DNA from: Campylobacter coli
GTDB taxonomy: Bacteria; Campylobacterota; Campylobacteria; Campylobacterales; Campylobacteraceae
NCBI GenBank assembly: GCA_039516895.1
Contig: CP154437.1
Span: 1,116,001 to 1,180,000 of the forward strand
Length of the DNA: 64,000 nucleotides
Reading direction: 5' to 3'
Part shown: positions 52,662 to 61,401 of the stretch, in pieces
Layout: every line of letters begins with the position of its first letter
Numbering within the stretch: position 1 is the first letter of the stretch
Position numbers and translations under genes: made by a program
Notes under the pieces: model-generated
What the model saw: the letters and a program-made list of their open reading frames with translations, nothing else
What the model was told of the DNA's origin: nothing
The model's database searches: none

Positions 52662-53727
52662 AGCTCATTTTATAGGTTTTGAAAATCTTATCTATAAACA
52701 AAAAAATGGTAATTTCGAAGAAGATAGCCTTTTTAAAGAGCTAACAAAAGAATGTGATCTTCAAAATCCTTTTGAATATCAATTGGCTTTTTTAAAGCAA
52801 GATCAAATCTATCATTGCTTTTTAACTTGGGCTACAAAACTACCCAAAACCAAATTTTGCTTCCCCGAACCTCTCATCTTTCAAAGCTTATTTTTAGAAA
52901 ATAAAATCAAAGAAGAGAATTTTTGCATCTTAGAAATAAGCTCAAAAAAGGTATTTTTGTGTTTTTATGAGCAAGGTAAATTTAAAACCTTTAAAACACT
53001 CAATTTTTGTGACAATGTAGAAGAATTTATAAATAAAAGCCGTATTTTAGAGCTTTTACAACATTATGAAAGCAAAATACTGCTAAGCGGAAAAGCTCAT
53101 GAAATTATCGATCTTATAAGCACAAAGGCAAAACTTCCTTTGAAAATAATTCAAGAAGATAAAATCACACTTTCAAATCACAGTATTCATCATCTTGATA
53201 AAAATGCCAATTTCATCAAGTATTATCAAAAACATCTTACTTGGTATTTCAAATTTATTTTTTTATTTGTTCTAAGTTTTATAATCAGCATTGGAATTTT
53301 ATCATTGATTGATTTTACACAATACCAAAGTGCTAAAAAAACACATATACAAAATGAAATTTCACAAAATAAAATCTATGAAATTCAAGAAAATCAAAAT
53401 CAAAAACTTAAGGCCGATATAGAAAAACTTCAATTAGAAATTCAAACTCAAGATCTTTTACTAGAAAAATACTCTGAACAATTGTCTAAAATTACGCAAA
53501 ATTTTAAAGCTGATAAAGATACAATTTTGATTTTAACAAAGATTATTACATGGTTAAATGATCATTCTTTAAAAATTGCTAATCTCATGATAGATAAAAC
53601 CCTTATCACCATAAAATTTAGCAACGAAGAGAATTTTAATAAAGCTCTTCAATTTACAAGTCCTCAATTTAACCTCATCTCGCAGGATAAATTCTTATAT
53701 GAAATCACCTTAAGAGCATTACAATGA
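52651..53727 (+). CDS. GspL/PilM-PilN-like membrane protein
   Basis: The 358-residue product has a cytoplasmic part (residues 1 to about 195) with alternating strands and helices like a degenerate actin-type PilM/GspL domain, without clear ATP-site residues. One membrane helix follows (about residues 201-220), then a long coiled coil (about 225-285) and a small end domain like the GspL/PilN ferredoxin-type fold. This order is that of GspL. The next gene is GspM/PilO-like with the stop and start overlapping, repeating the gspL-gspM or pilN-pilO pairing. Sequence identity to named families is not visible by eye, so the call rests on layout. Confidence 0.6.
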   Translation: MKNKAHFIGFENLIYKQKNGNFEEDSLFKELTKECDLQNPFEYQLAFLKQDQIYHCFLTWATKLPKTKFCFPEPLIFQSLFLENKIKEENFCILEISSKKVFLCFYEQGKFKTFKTLNFCDNVEEFINKSRILELLQHYESKILLSGKAHEIIDLISTKAKLPLKIIQEDKITLSNHSIHHLDKNANFIKYYQKHLTWYFKFIFLFVLSFIISIGILSLIDFTQYQSAKKTHIQNEISQNKIYEIQENQNQKLKADIEKLQLEIQTQDLLLEKYSEQLSKITQNFKADKDTILILTKIITWLNDHSLKIANLMIDKTLITIKFSNEENFNKALQFTSPQFNLISQDKFLYEITLRALQ

Positions 53728-54281
53728 ATCAAATTGAACAATTTTTAGAAAATCTAAGTCCTAGAGAAAAAATTTTAATATATCTTACAACCATACTTCT
53801 AGCAGTATTGTTATCCTTTCATTTTTACCATTCTTACTTAAAAAGTTTATTTAATCATGAATTTTTTATCCAAAGCGATGAAGTAAATAAAATAATCATA
53901 ACAAATCAAGATTTAAACCAACAAATAAAACAGCTTGAAGAAAAACTTAATTCTATCCAAGATAAAATAAAAAGCTATGAAAATCATCTTAGCACTTTCA
54001 ATAAAGACTACGAAACATATATTAAAAATTTACAAAATCTAGCCCTTAAAAACAATCTTTGGATCTCTAATATATCAAGATTACAAGAAGAAAATTCTTA
54101 TCATAGAATTTCAGTCGATATTTTGGGTGATTTTAATCCTATACTTTCTTTTATACAAGATGTTGAAAATTCAAATTTACACTATGAAATTCAAAAATTT
54201 GAAATTGACAATACATCAAATTTAAACCTCCATTTAAAACTAACGCTTTCTTTTATTGCCCTAGTAAAAAATAAAAACTAA
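53724..54281 (+). CDS. GspM/PilO-like membrane protein
   Basis: The 185-residue product starts with a short cytoplasmic segment containing LSPREKILIYL, a motif strongly like the GspM N terminus (LSPRER...), runs into one membrane helix (about residues 17-37), a periplasmic coiled coil (about 50-100), and ends in a small alpha-beta domain. This is the GspM/PilO layout. The ATG overlaps the upstream TGA. Partners such as a secretin, ATPase and platform protein are not in the window, though a pseudopilin is at 40.8-41.3 kb. Confidence 0.68.
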   Translation: MNQIEQFLENLSPREKILIYLTTILLAVLLSFHFYHSYLKSLFNHEFFIQSDEVNKIIITNQDLNQQIKQLEEKLNSIQDKIKSYENHLSTFNKDYETYIKNLQNLALKNNLWISNISRLQEENSYHRISVDILGDFNPILSFIQDVENSNLHYEIQKFEIDNTSNLNLHLKLTLSFIALVKNKN

Positions 54282-54290
54282 AACAAATAC

Positions 54291-54327
54291 TATAGCTTTT
54301 TATCTATAAAAGCTATAATTTTATTTT
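54291..54327 (+). terminator. Terminator after the GspM-like gene, overlapping a -10 box
   Basis: TATAGCTTTT (54291-54300) pairs with AAAAGCTATA (54308-54317) around seven bases and is followed by ATTTTATTTT. The right arm runs into TATAAT (54314-54319), so a pepP promoter may overlap the terminator. TAAAAT at 54342-54347 is a second candidate. Confidence 0.65.
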
Positions 54328-54370
54328 GATAGAAAAATTTATAAAATAACGCAAATTTAAAAGGAAAAAA

Positions 54371-56158
54371 ATGAATATTTACAAAACAAGAGTTGAAAAA
54401 ATCAGACAATTTATGATAAAAGAAAAACTTGACGCTTATTTGATACTAAGTGCCGATCCACATTTAAATGAGTATTTGCCTAGTTTTTATCAAAGTAGAG
54501 CATTTGTGAGCGGTTTTAAAGGCTCTGCTGGAAGCTTGATCATCACTCTTCAAGATGCTTTTTTGTGGACAGATGGAAGATACTGGATTCAGGCAAAAAA
54601 GGAATTAGAAGGTAGTGACATACTTTTACAAAAACAAGATGCAAATAATACCTTTTTAAAATGGCTAAAAGAAAATTTAAACAAGGAACAAAATTTAGGT
54701 ATAGATTTTTCAGTTTTATCCTTAGCTTTGCAAAAAGAAATACAAAAAAACTGCAAAGCCGAACTAAAAAATATCGATTTAATTAGCCCTATTTGGGAAA
54801 ATCGTCCTGCACTACCCAAAAATAAAGTTTATGAACACGAATTAAAATATTGCTCCTATTCTAGAAAAGAAAAACTAACATTAGTGCGTGAAAAAATGGC
54901 TAAACTACAAGCACAAAACCATCTTATTTCCAGTCTTGATGACATAGCTTGGATTACTAATTTAAGAGGAAGCGATGTAAACTACAATCCTGTATTTTTA
55001 AGTCATTTGCTAATCTTGGAAGAAAAGGCTTTGCTTTTTATAGATAGGGAAAAAATTGATTTTGAGCTTGAAAAAAAATTAAATCTCGATGGAATTTGGC
55101 TTAAAGACTATAATGAAATTCAAAATGAACTTAAAAAACTCCAAAATACAAATTTACTCATTGAGCCTTCAAAAACAACTGCTTTACTCATTGAAATTTT
55201 AGATAAAAGCGTTGAAATTTTAGAAGAAATCAACCCTAGCACCCATTTAAAAGCCATCAAAACAGATAAAGAAATCGCTCACATACAAAATGCCATGATA
55301 GAAGATGGGGTGGCTTTATGTAAATTCTTTGCTTGGCTTGAAGAAAATATCGAAAATAATACACAAATCAGCGAACTTGACATCGATACTAAAATCACCG
55401 AATTTAGATCTCAAAGTCCTTATTATATTAGCAATAGTTTTGCCACTATAGCAGGATTTAACGCTAATGCAGCTTTGCCGCATTATAAAGCTGAAAAAGA
55501 AAGCTTTTCTTATATTCAAAAAAATGGATTATTGCTTATAGATTCGGGTGGGCAATACAAAAATGGCACCACGGATATTACTAGAGTTGTAGCTATAGGT
55601 GAATTAAACAAAGAACAAATTCATGATTATACCCTAGTTTTAAAAGCACACATAGCCATATCAAGCACTGTCTTTCCAAAAGATATTGCCATGCCTTTAC
55701 TTGATGCTATCACAAGGGCTCCTTTATGGCAAGAACAACTTGATTATGCACACGGCACCGGTCATGGAGTGGGTTATTTTTTAAATGTCCATGAAGGTCC
55801 GCAAACTCTTTCTTATTTTAGCCCTGTGCTTGAAAAAACAAAGGCTAAAGAAGGTATGCTAACTTCTATAGAACCTGGAATTTATAGGACGGGAAAATGG
55901 GGCATTAGGCTTGAAAATTTAGTTGTTAATACAAAAATAAAAAATCCCAAAAACAAAGATTTTGGTGAATTTTTATATTTTAAACCCTTAACACTTTGTC
56001 CTTTTGAAATAAGTTGTATTGACAAAACCTTATTGAGTACCAAAGAAAAAGCGTGGATTAATGCTTATCATAAGGAAGTTTACGAAAAACTCTCCCCTAA
56101 GCTTCATGACAATCCAAAGGCTTTAAAATGGCTAAAAGAAAGAACTGAGGCGATTTAA
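54371..56158 (+). CDS. pepP: Xaa-Pro aminopeptidase (M24B)
   Basis: The 595-residue product is the long eukaryote-like three-domain aminopeptidase P: two creatinase-like N-terminal domains (ADPHLNEYLPSFYQSRAFVSGFKGSAG near residue 28, then DDIAWITNLRGSDV near residue 190) and a catalytic pita-bread domain. The metal ligands are in LLIDSGGQYKNGTTDITR near residue 390, GTGHGVGYFLNVHEGP near residue 463, and MLTSIEPGIY and RLENLVV. It removes an N-terminal residue before proline. AAGGAAA precedes the start. Confidence 0.93.
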   Translation: MNIYKTRVEKIRQFMIKEKLDAYLILSADPHLNEYLPSFYQSRAFVSGFKGSAGSLIITLQDAFLWTDGRYWIQAKKELEGSDILLQKQDANNTFLKWLKENLNKEQNLGIDFSVLSLALQKEIQKNCKAELKNIDLISPIWENRPALPKNKVYEHELKYCSYSRKEKLTLVREKMAKLQAQNHLISSLDDIAWITNLRGSDVNYNPVFLSHLLILEEKALLFIDREKIDFELEKKLNLDGIWLKDYNEIQNELKKLQNTNLLIEPSKTTALLIEILDKSVEILEEINPSTHLKAIKTDKEIAHIQNAMIEDGVALCKFFAWLEENIENNTQISELDIDTKITEFRSQSPYYISNSFATIAGFNANAALPHYKAEKESFSYIQKNGLLLIDSGGQYKNGTTDITRVVAIGELNKEQIHDYTLVLKAHIAISSTVFPKDIAMPLLDAITRAPLWQEQLDYAHGTGHGVGYFLNVHEGPQTLSYFSPVLEKTKAKEGMLTSIEPGIYRTGKWGIRLENLVVNTKIKNPKNKDFGEFLYFKPLTLCPFEISCIDKTLLSTKEKAWINAYHKEVYEKLSPKLHDNPKALKWLKERTEAI

Positions 56159-56174
56159 CTAAAAATTAAAATCT

Positions 56175-56210
56175 TAGAAAAATTAATATTGTATAAAATT
56201 AATTTTTCTA
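56175..56210. terminator. Shared terminator of pepP and mrdA
   Basis: A perfect 13-bp A-T stem, TAGAAAAATTAAT (56175-56187) with ATTAATTTTTCTA (56198-56210), lies between the convergent stops and reaches the mrdA stop codon. Confidence 0.7.
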
Positions 56211-58043
56211 GTTCTTTTTCGAGTTATTAACTTTGCTTTCTGACTTAAAATATCCAAGATCTATCATTTTTTGATAAATCTTTGCCGTAGCAACACCTGA
56301 GCTTATAGTTCTTCCGCTGTGTTCTACCAAAACAGTAACCACATAACGCGGTTTAGAATAAGGCGCATAAGAAGTTACCCAAGCATGCGATCTTGTATAA
56401 TACTTAAGTTGCTTTTCATCAACTCTATTTTTATCAGCTTGAGAAAAACCTACCACTTGTGCAGTTCCTGTTTTAGCAGCAACTTTTACTTCTAAATTAC
56501 GCAAATAATGATAAGAAGTACCACCTTGCTCATTAGCAACTGCATACATCGCATCTCTTATATAGGGAAGTTGGCTTTTTTCAAAAAGAGTGAAAATTTC
56601 ATTACTATCTTGTGTTTTATCTTCTGTGATGCTATTATTATTTTCTACACTTTTTAGAAAATGGGGAATAACTTCACCGCCTTTTGCAATTTGAGCTGTA
56701 TATCTAGCAATCTGCATAGGTGTAGCCAAGAAATTTCCTTGCCCTATGGAAGTATTTAAGGTATCGCCTTGAAACCAAGCTTGCTTATATCTTTGCATTT
56801 TCCATTCCCTGCTTGGCAAGATCCCCACAAATTCATTAGGTAAATCCACACCAGTTTTAGCACCAAAACCTATGCGCGATAAAGTACGACTTATTTGATC
56901 TATACCCACTTGTAAACTTCCATCATAAAAATAAACATCACAGCTTGCTTTTATCGCATGTTTTAAATCTACAGCCCCATGCCCTGCTCTATTCCAACAA
57001 CGAAAAAATCTCCCACCAAGCTCTATGCTACCATTACAAAAAAATTGGGTTGAGGGATTAATACTTTTTGAATTTAAAAAAGACAAACCAACGCCCATCT
57101 TCACAACAGAACCTGGGGGATAATATCCGTTAATAAGCTTATTTGTAAAAGGATGATCAAGATTATTAGAAAGCTCGTCCCATTCTTTATAAGAAATTCC
57201 AGTTACAAAAGGATTTAAATCATACTCAGGAAAACTTCCTGCTGCCAAAATAGAACCATCACTAATATCCATAATGATAGCAGCACCCGCATTACCTTCA
57301 AAAAGTTGTGTTAAAAAGCTTTGAAGTTCTATATCTATGGTAAGTTCTATATCATTAGAAAGTGCCGAAGTATAGGAAAGCTGCTCCACTTCTTGATTTA
57401 AAGCATTAACCTTATAAACTTTAGTTCCTTTTTCTCCCTGCAAAACATCATTATAATAACGCTCTATTCCGCTCTTTCCTGTAAAATTAGTCAGCTTTGC
57501 AATTTCATTTTCTTTAATATCTTGTAAGTCTGCCTTACCTACATAGCCTATAATATGAGAAGCTAATTTTCCAAAAGGATATTTTCTTTGCCCTGCAGGA
57601 TCTATGCGTATATTTTCATTTAAATTGAGTTCTGAATAATGCTTCATCATTTCTTGTGAAGGTATAAAATCTATAATTTTAATAAAATCTTGATTATAAT
57701 AAGAGTCATTTTTCTTATAAAGTTCAGCAAGCTTGGTAACATTTAAATCAGGAAAAAATTCTTGGAGTTGATTTAATTCTTTTTCCAATACACCTCTATT
57801 TGCTCTTTTTAAAGTTAAATAAGGCTTAATAGAAATACTAAAACCCAAATCATTAATCGCCAAAGGAGTACCATTACGATCTGAAATTTGACCACGAGTA
57901 GGAGCTATAAATTCGGTTTTTACAGCGTTTTGCTTGGCGAGTTCTTCATAATACACATTTGATTTTATACTTAGATAATATACACGGCTTAACAAAAATA
58001 TAAAAAACAGCAGTATAAAGCCAACAACCAAACGCATTCTCAT
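56208..58043 (-). CDS. mrdA: Penicillin-binding protein 2, elongation transpeptidase
   Basis: The 611-residue class B penicillin-binding protein has one N-terminal membrane anchor (about residues 4-24), a pedestal domain (RGQISDRNGTPLAIND near residue 54), and the transpeptidase domain with active SVVK in YYPPGSVVKMG (about residue 310), SCD (about residue 365), and KTGTAQVVG (about residue 540). It builds side-wall peptidoglycan with RodA and MreC. It follows an MreD-like gene with one-base TAATG coupling. Confidence 0.95.
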   Translation of the reverse strand: MRMRLVVGFILLFFIFLLSRVYYLSIKSNVYYEELAKQNAVKTEFIAPTRGQISDRNGTPLAINDLGFSISIKPYLTLKRANRGVLEKELNQLQEFFPDLNVTKLAELYKKNDSYYNQDFIKIIDFIPSQEMMKHYSELNLNENIRIDPAGQRKYPFGKLASHIIGYVGKADLQDIKENEIAKLTNFTGKSGIERYYNDVLQGEKGTKVYKVNALNQEVEQLSYTSALSNDIELTIDIELQSFLTQLFEGNAGAAIIMDISDGSILAAGSFPEYDLNPFVTGISYKEWDELSNNLDHPFTNKLINGYYPPGSVVKMGVGLSFLNSKSINPSTQFFCNGSIELGGRFFRCWNRAGHGAVDLKHAIKASCDVYFYDGSLQVGIDQISRTLSRIGFGAKTGVDLPNEFVGILPSREWKMQRYKQAWFQGDTLNTSIGQGNFLATPMQIARYTAQIAKGGEVIPHFLKSVENNNSITEDKTQDSNEIFTLFEKSQLPYIRDAMYAVANEQGGTSYHYLRNLEVKVAAKTGTAQVVGFSQADKNRVDEKQLKYYTRSHAWVTSYAPYSKPRYVVTVLVEHSGRTISSGVATAKIYQKMIDLGYFKSESKVNNSKKN

Positions 58044-58537
58044 TAAAACTTACTCCTAAATAGCATATAAGCAAACAAACACTCAAACATAATCGATATC
58101 ATATAGCCAAAACTTGGCATTTTAAACTCTTGATCTCCCACATAAGAAAAAATAGCATCCAAAACAAAAATAAAAGCATAAACACAAAGAACGAGTATAA
58201 CGGGGATAATTTTTCCTATTTTAAAATTTGTTTTAATCCAATCCGCGCAAGTATAATAAAAAATAGCAAAAGCAAACCAAGAAGAAAATAGAAAAAAATC
58301 GTAAGTTATATCTGTAAAAAACAAAAAAAACAAAGAAAAATACCATCTAAAATCAAGCTTATTAAATGTTTTTTGTCTTTCTTCTAAAAGAAAATACATA
58401 TAGCAAAAAAATACACCATAAAGCAAAGGCATATAAAAAAAAATAGAACCTAAAATTTGATATAAAATACACAAAAAGCCTAAAAAAATATAACTTCCAT
58501 TCAGTTTTACTTTATATGTGCTGATACTTTTTCTCAT
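58043..58537 (-). CDS. MreD-like multi-pass membrane protein
   Basis: The 164-residue protein has about five hydrophobic helices (about residues 15-33, 35-52, 66-84, 88-105, 110-130 and a last one near 145-160) and a basic N terminus. Size, helix count and position immediately before the PBP2 gene are those of MreD. Sequence identity to MreD is not visible, and mreB/mreC are not in the window, so this is an inference from context. Confidence 0.55.
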   Translation of the reverse strand: MRKSISTYKVKLNGSYIFLGFLCILYQILGSIFFYMPLLYGVFFCYMYFLLEERQKTFNKLDFRWYFSLFFLFFTDITYDFFLFSSWFAFAIFYYTCADWIKTNFKIGKIIPVILVLCVYAFIFVLDAIFSYVGDQEFKMPSFGYMISIMFECLFAYMLFRSKF

Positions 58538-58538
58538 T

Positions 58539-59129
58539 TTATAAACCTAAAGTTTGCTTAATAATTTCATGTTCTAAATCATCAAGTCCCATTTTATTTA
58601 AATTAGATATCAAAATAGCATCTTTAAAATTATTTTTAAGTTTAGCTTTTTCGCTTTGATTAAGCTTATCACATTTTGTAAAAACCTTTAATATTCTCTG
58701 ATCAGGCTTTAAAAAACTTTTTAAATACTCATCTAAATTTAAATCAATATCTAAATTCGTATGTCTTGAATCAATCAAATGCACAAAAAGTTTAATCGAA
58801 CTTCTCAATTTTAAAAACTCATCCAAATTTTTATTCCATATTTCTTTTAGATTTTTTGAAACCTTCGCATAACCAAAGCCAGGCAAGTCAATAAAATGAA
58901 TACTGAATTTATCCTCATTTTTTTTACATAAAACTTCAAAAAAATTAATCAATTGCGTTTTTCCAGGAGTAGCAGAACTCTTGGCGAGTTTTTTTTGTTT
59001 ACATAAGGAATTAATCAAAGAACTTTTTCCCACATTTGATCTTCCTAAAAATGCCACTTCGCTAAAATGAGATGCAAAATTTTTATCGAATTTATCCAAA
59101 GAGCTGATAAATTTAGCGCTTATTATCAT
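58539..59129 (-). CDS. engB: Ribosome biogenesis GTPase EngB/YsxC
   Basis: The 196-residue GTPase helps assemble the 50S subunit. Walker A is FLGRSNVGKSSLINSL (about residues 28-43), followed by SSATPGKTQLINFF (switch I), DLPGFGYAKV (G3), and KVFTKCDKLNQSE (G4). It ends one base before the MreD-like start and overlaps lptA by 17 bases. Confidence 0.94.
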   Translation of the reverse strand: MIISAKFISSLDKFDKNFASHFSEVAFLGRSNVGKSSLINSLCKQKKLAKSSATPGKTQLINFFEVLCKKNEDKFSIHFIDLPGFGYAKVSKNLKEIWNKNLDEFLKLRSSIKLFVHLIDSRHTNLDIDLNLDEYLKSFLKPDQRILKVFTKCDKLNQSEKAKLKNNFKDAILISNLNKMGLDDLEHEIIKQTLGL

Positions 59130-59583
59130 TTTGTTCTAAATCAAATATAAATCGAGCAGGCTTTTTATCCTTGCTTTCAACACGATAAACATTATTTCGT
59201 TTATCTACTACTATCCTATCTCCATAAAGTTTTTGATTGCTTTCAAGCTCGTTGATATAGGCATTTCCGTCAATTTCATAAATATCTTTAGCTACATTAT
59301 AAATAAATTTATCCCCACTTCCCTTATAGGTTTTTCCCTTTAAAACGATTTTAAAATTAGCATTTTGCACAGCTTCATAACGAATAGGTTTGCGATTTTT
59401 ATCTGTATATATAATCACTTTTTCAGCAGTTAAAACATCATCGCCCCTTATGATTTCAACATTACCACTGAGTATGCTTTCGCCCTTGTTTTCATCTGAA
59501 TAAAAATTTAAGGCCTTAACCTCTATCTGGCTAGCTAAAGATATGCTTATACTCATCAAAAATAAAATTATCTTTCTAACCAC
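59113..59583 (-). CDS. lptA: LPS transport periplasmic bridge protein LptA
   Basis: The 156-residue product has a signal peptide (residues 1 to about 17) and an OstA-like beta-jellyroll: KGESILSGNVEIIRGDDVLTAEKVIIYTD near residue 33, then KTYKGSGDKFIYNVAKDIYEIDGNAYI. It forms the bridge carrying LPS through the periplasm. It overlaps lptC by 16 bases and engB by 17. lptB is at 46.7 kb. Confidence 0.88.
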   Translation of the reverse strand: MVRKIILFLMSISISLASQIEVKALNFYSDENKGESILSGNVEIIRGDDVLTAEKVIIYTDKNRKPIRYEAVQNANFKIVLKGKTYKGSGDKFIYNVAKDIYEIDGNAYINELESNQKLYGDRIVVDKRNNVYRVESKDKKPARFIFDLEQNDNKR

Positions 59584-60080
59584 GCATTCACTCCTTGAAC
59601 TTGTAAAATTTTCTTTTCCACATCGTAGTTTAGAGTATTTCCGTTAATAATACTTCCATTTATCAAAGCTTTAAATCCTGTATCCGTGCTTAAAATTTTA
59701 TTCTTAGGCTCATATTCAACTTTATCAGCAAGTATTTTAGTATTATTAGAGCCTATATAAGTTACATTTCCCTCAAACAAAACCTTATCCATTTCCTTGC
59801 CTTTAAGTTCTAGTTTATTTGCACTTAAATTAAAATCCAAATTGAAATTAACAAAATTATCAAACTCATCTTTATCTACATAACGCGTCCAAGTTTGTGC
59901 TTTGTAATATGATTTTACATTACTTGCATTAAGCTCATAAGCATTTAAATTGAAAGCTTCGATATTTTTAAAATTTAAAGCATAGGATTTAATATTTAAA
60001 GAATAAGGATCTTGCAAACTTAAAATTGTAAAAGTAATAGTAAAAAGCGCAATCAAAATTCCAAATATTCTTATAGCCAA
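59568..60080 (-). CDS. lptC: LPS export protein LptC
   Basis: The 170-residue product has an N-terminal membrane anchor (about residues 4-23) and an LptC-type beta-jellyroll with VLFEGNVTYIGSNNTKILADKVEYEPKNKILSTD. It passes LPS from LptBFG to LptA. Position between kdsC and lptA is the conserved kdsC-lptC-lptA order. It overlaps kdsC by ten bases. Confidence 0.85.
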   Translation of the reverse strand: MAIRIFGILIALFTITFTILSLQDPYSLNIKSYALNFKNIEAFNLNAYELNASNVKSYYKAQTWTRYVDKDEFDNFVNFNLDFNLSANKLELKGKEMDKVLFEGNVTYIGSNNTKILADKVEYEPKNKILSTDTGFKALINGSIINGNTLNYDVEKKILQVQGVNAWLER

Positions 60081-60559
60081 AGCTTATCCCATTCCTCTTG
60101 CATATTATTTTTCTTTATAATATATTCTATCATTTGAGCCACAGCTGCTTTACCACCTTTTTTATCAAGTGTGATATCGACTTTTAAATCTTTATGTGCA
60201 TCCTTAGGTTTAAAACTAAGACCTACATTTTCAAGTAAATTTTTATCATTAAAATAATCCCCTATAGCCGCACATTGAGAAAAATCCAAATTCAGCTCTT
60301 CTAAAATTTTTTTAGCACAAGTTAATTTATCTTTAACACCTTGATGCACAATTTCTATCTTCAAATCCTTAGCACGAGCACTCACACAAGGACAGTTTCT
60401 TCCAGTAATAATAGCAATTTTTTTACCCAATTTAATCCAAGCTTCGATAGCCGCACCATCTTTGACATCAAATTCTTTAATCACACTTCCATTAGAAGTG
60501 TAGATGATTTTACCATCTGTAAGACAACCATCTACATCTAAAAATATCAATTCTATCAT
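60071..60559 (-). CDS. kdsC: 3-deoxy-D-manno-octulosonate 8-phosphate phosphatase
   Basis: The 162-residue HAD phosphatase frees KDO from KDO-8-phosphate. Motif I is IFLDVDGCLTDGKI (residues 5-18), followed by the KdsC-type EFDVKDGAAIEAW and IITGRNCPC near residue 52, and AAIGDYFNDKNLL near residue 98. The KDO it makes is used by WaaA at 17.5 kb after CMP activation by KdsB, not seen here. It follows rlpA with two bases between. Confidence 0.93.
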   Translation of the reverse strand: MIELIFLDVDGCLTDGKIIYTSNGSVIKEFDVKDGAAIEAWIKLGKKIAIITGRNCPCVSARAKDLKIEIVHQGVKDKLTCAKKILEELNLDFSQCAAIGDYFNDKNLLENVGLSFKPKDAHKDLKVDITLDKKGGKAAVAQMIEYIIKKNNMQEEWDKLWL

Positions 60560-60561
60560 TT

Positions 60562-61401
60562 TTACTCACGCACAACAAAAGCACCAGCAAATGCACCACT
60601 TGCCGCAAAATCTCTTGCTTCCTCTTCACTTCTAAATCCTGTCAAGAAAACACGACTCAAACCATCAACTGAACTTTTGCGTATAGTTGAAGAATACGTT
60701 CTATAAGTTTTATATCTAGATGCTATAGTTTGAGCTCCTGATGGGTTTTTAAACGCTCCAATTTGCACCATAAAATTTCCACCCTCATAGATTTGACCGT
60801 TATTGGCAATTCCACCGCTAGTTCCATAATTTATATTTGAATGAACGACATTATTACCTGAATTAGCCGAACCAAAACCTATAACCTCAAGTCTTACAGG
60901 TGCTGTTCCTGCAGCAATCATATCGATTTGATTTGCAGCGCCCTTGGAAAGATCTATAATTCTATTATTTACAAAAGGACCTCTATCGTTAACACGCACG
61001 GTAACTTGGCGGTTATTATTTAAGTTGGTTACCTTTAAAATGGTATTCATAGGCAAAGTTTTATGAGCTGCGGTTAAACCATTTTGATTATAAGTTTCTC
61101 CATTAGAAGTTTTTTTACCATGAAAGCCTGGCCCATACCAACTTGCTATACCATCTGCTGTTTCACCTACTGATACAACAGTTGGATAATAAGTCTTGCC
61201 ATTTATGGTATAAGGTTTCATAGTCCCCTTACTTCCAGAACCTGAGGGACTACTATGAAAATCGTTGCTTGGATAATATATTTGTGCTGAACCTACGCTA
61301 GAAAAAAGACCTCCAAAGCATCCGCTAGAAAAAGTTGCAACTAAACTAGCGGCTAACAACTTTGGTAAAGTTTTCTTTAGCTTTTGTTTTATAGTTTGCA
61401 T
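60562..61401 (-). CDS. rlpA: Septal ring lytic transglycosylase-like lipoprotein RlpA
   Basis: The 279-residue outer-membrane lipoprotein has a signal with lipobox SSGC (Cys28). It carries a double-psi beta-barrel (about residues 80-175: GIASWYGPGFHGKKTSNGETYN ... VRVNDRGPFVNNRIIDLSKGA) with the conserved His and Asp, and a C-terminal SPOR peptidoglycan-binding domain (about residues 205-279, FMVQIGAFKNPSGAQTIASRY). RlpA cleaves denuded glycan at septa in Pseudomonas. The start at 61401, overlapping mltD by 56 bases, is chosen for its strong AAGGAG site and signal peptide. Confidence 0.92.
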   Translation of the reverse strand: MQTIKQKLKKTLPKLLAASLVATFSSGCFGGLFSSVGSAQIYYPSNDFHSSPSGSGSKGTMKPYTINGKTYYPTVVSVGETADGIASWYGPGFHGKKTSNGETYNQNGLTAAHKTLPMNTILKVTNLNNNRQVTVRVNDRGPFVNNRIIDLSKGAANQIDMIAAGTAPVRLEVIGFGSANSGNNVVHSNINYGTSGGIANNGQIYEGGNFMVQIGAFKNPSGAQTIASRYKTYRTYSSTIRKSSVDGLSRVFLTGFRSEEEARDFAASGAFAGAFVVRE

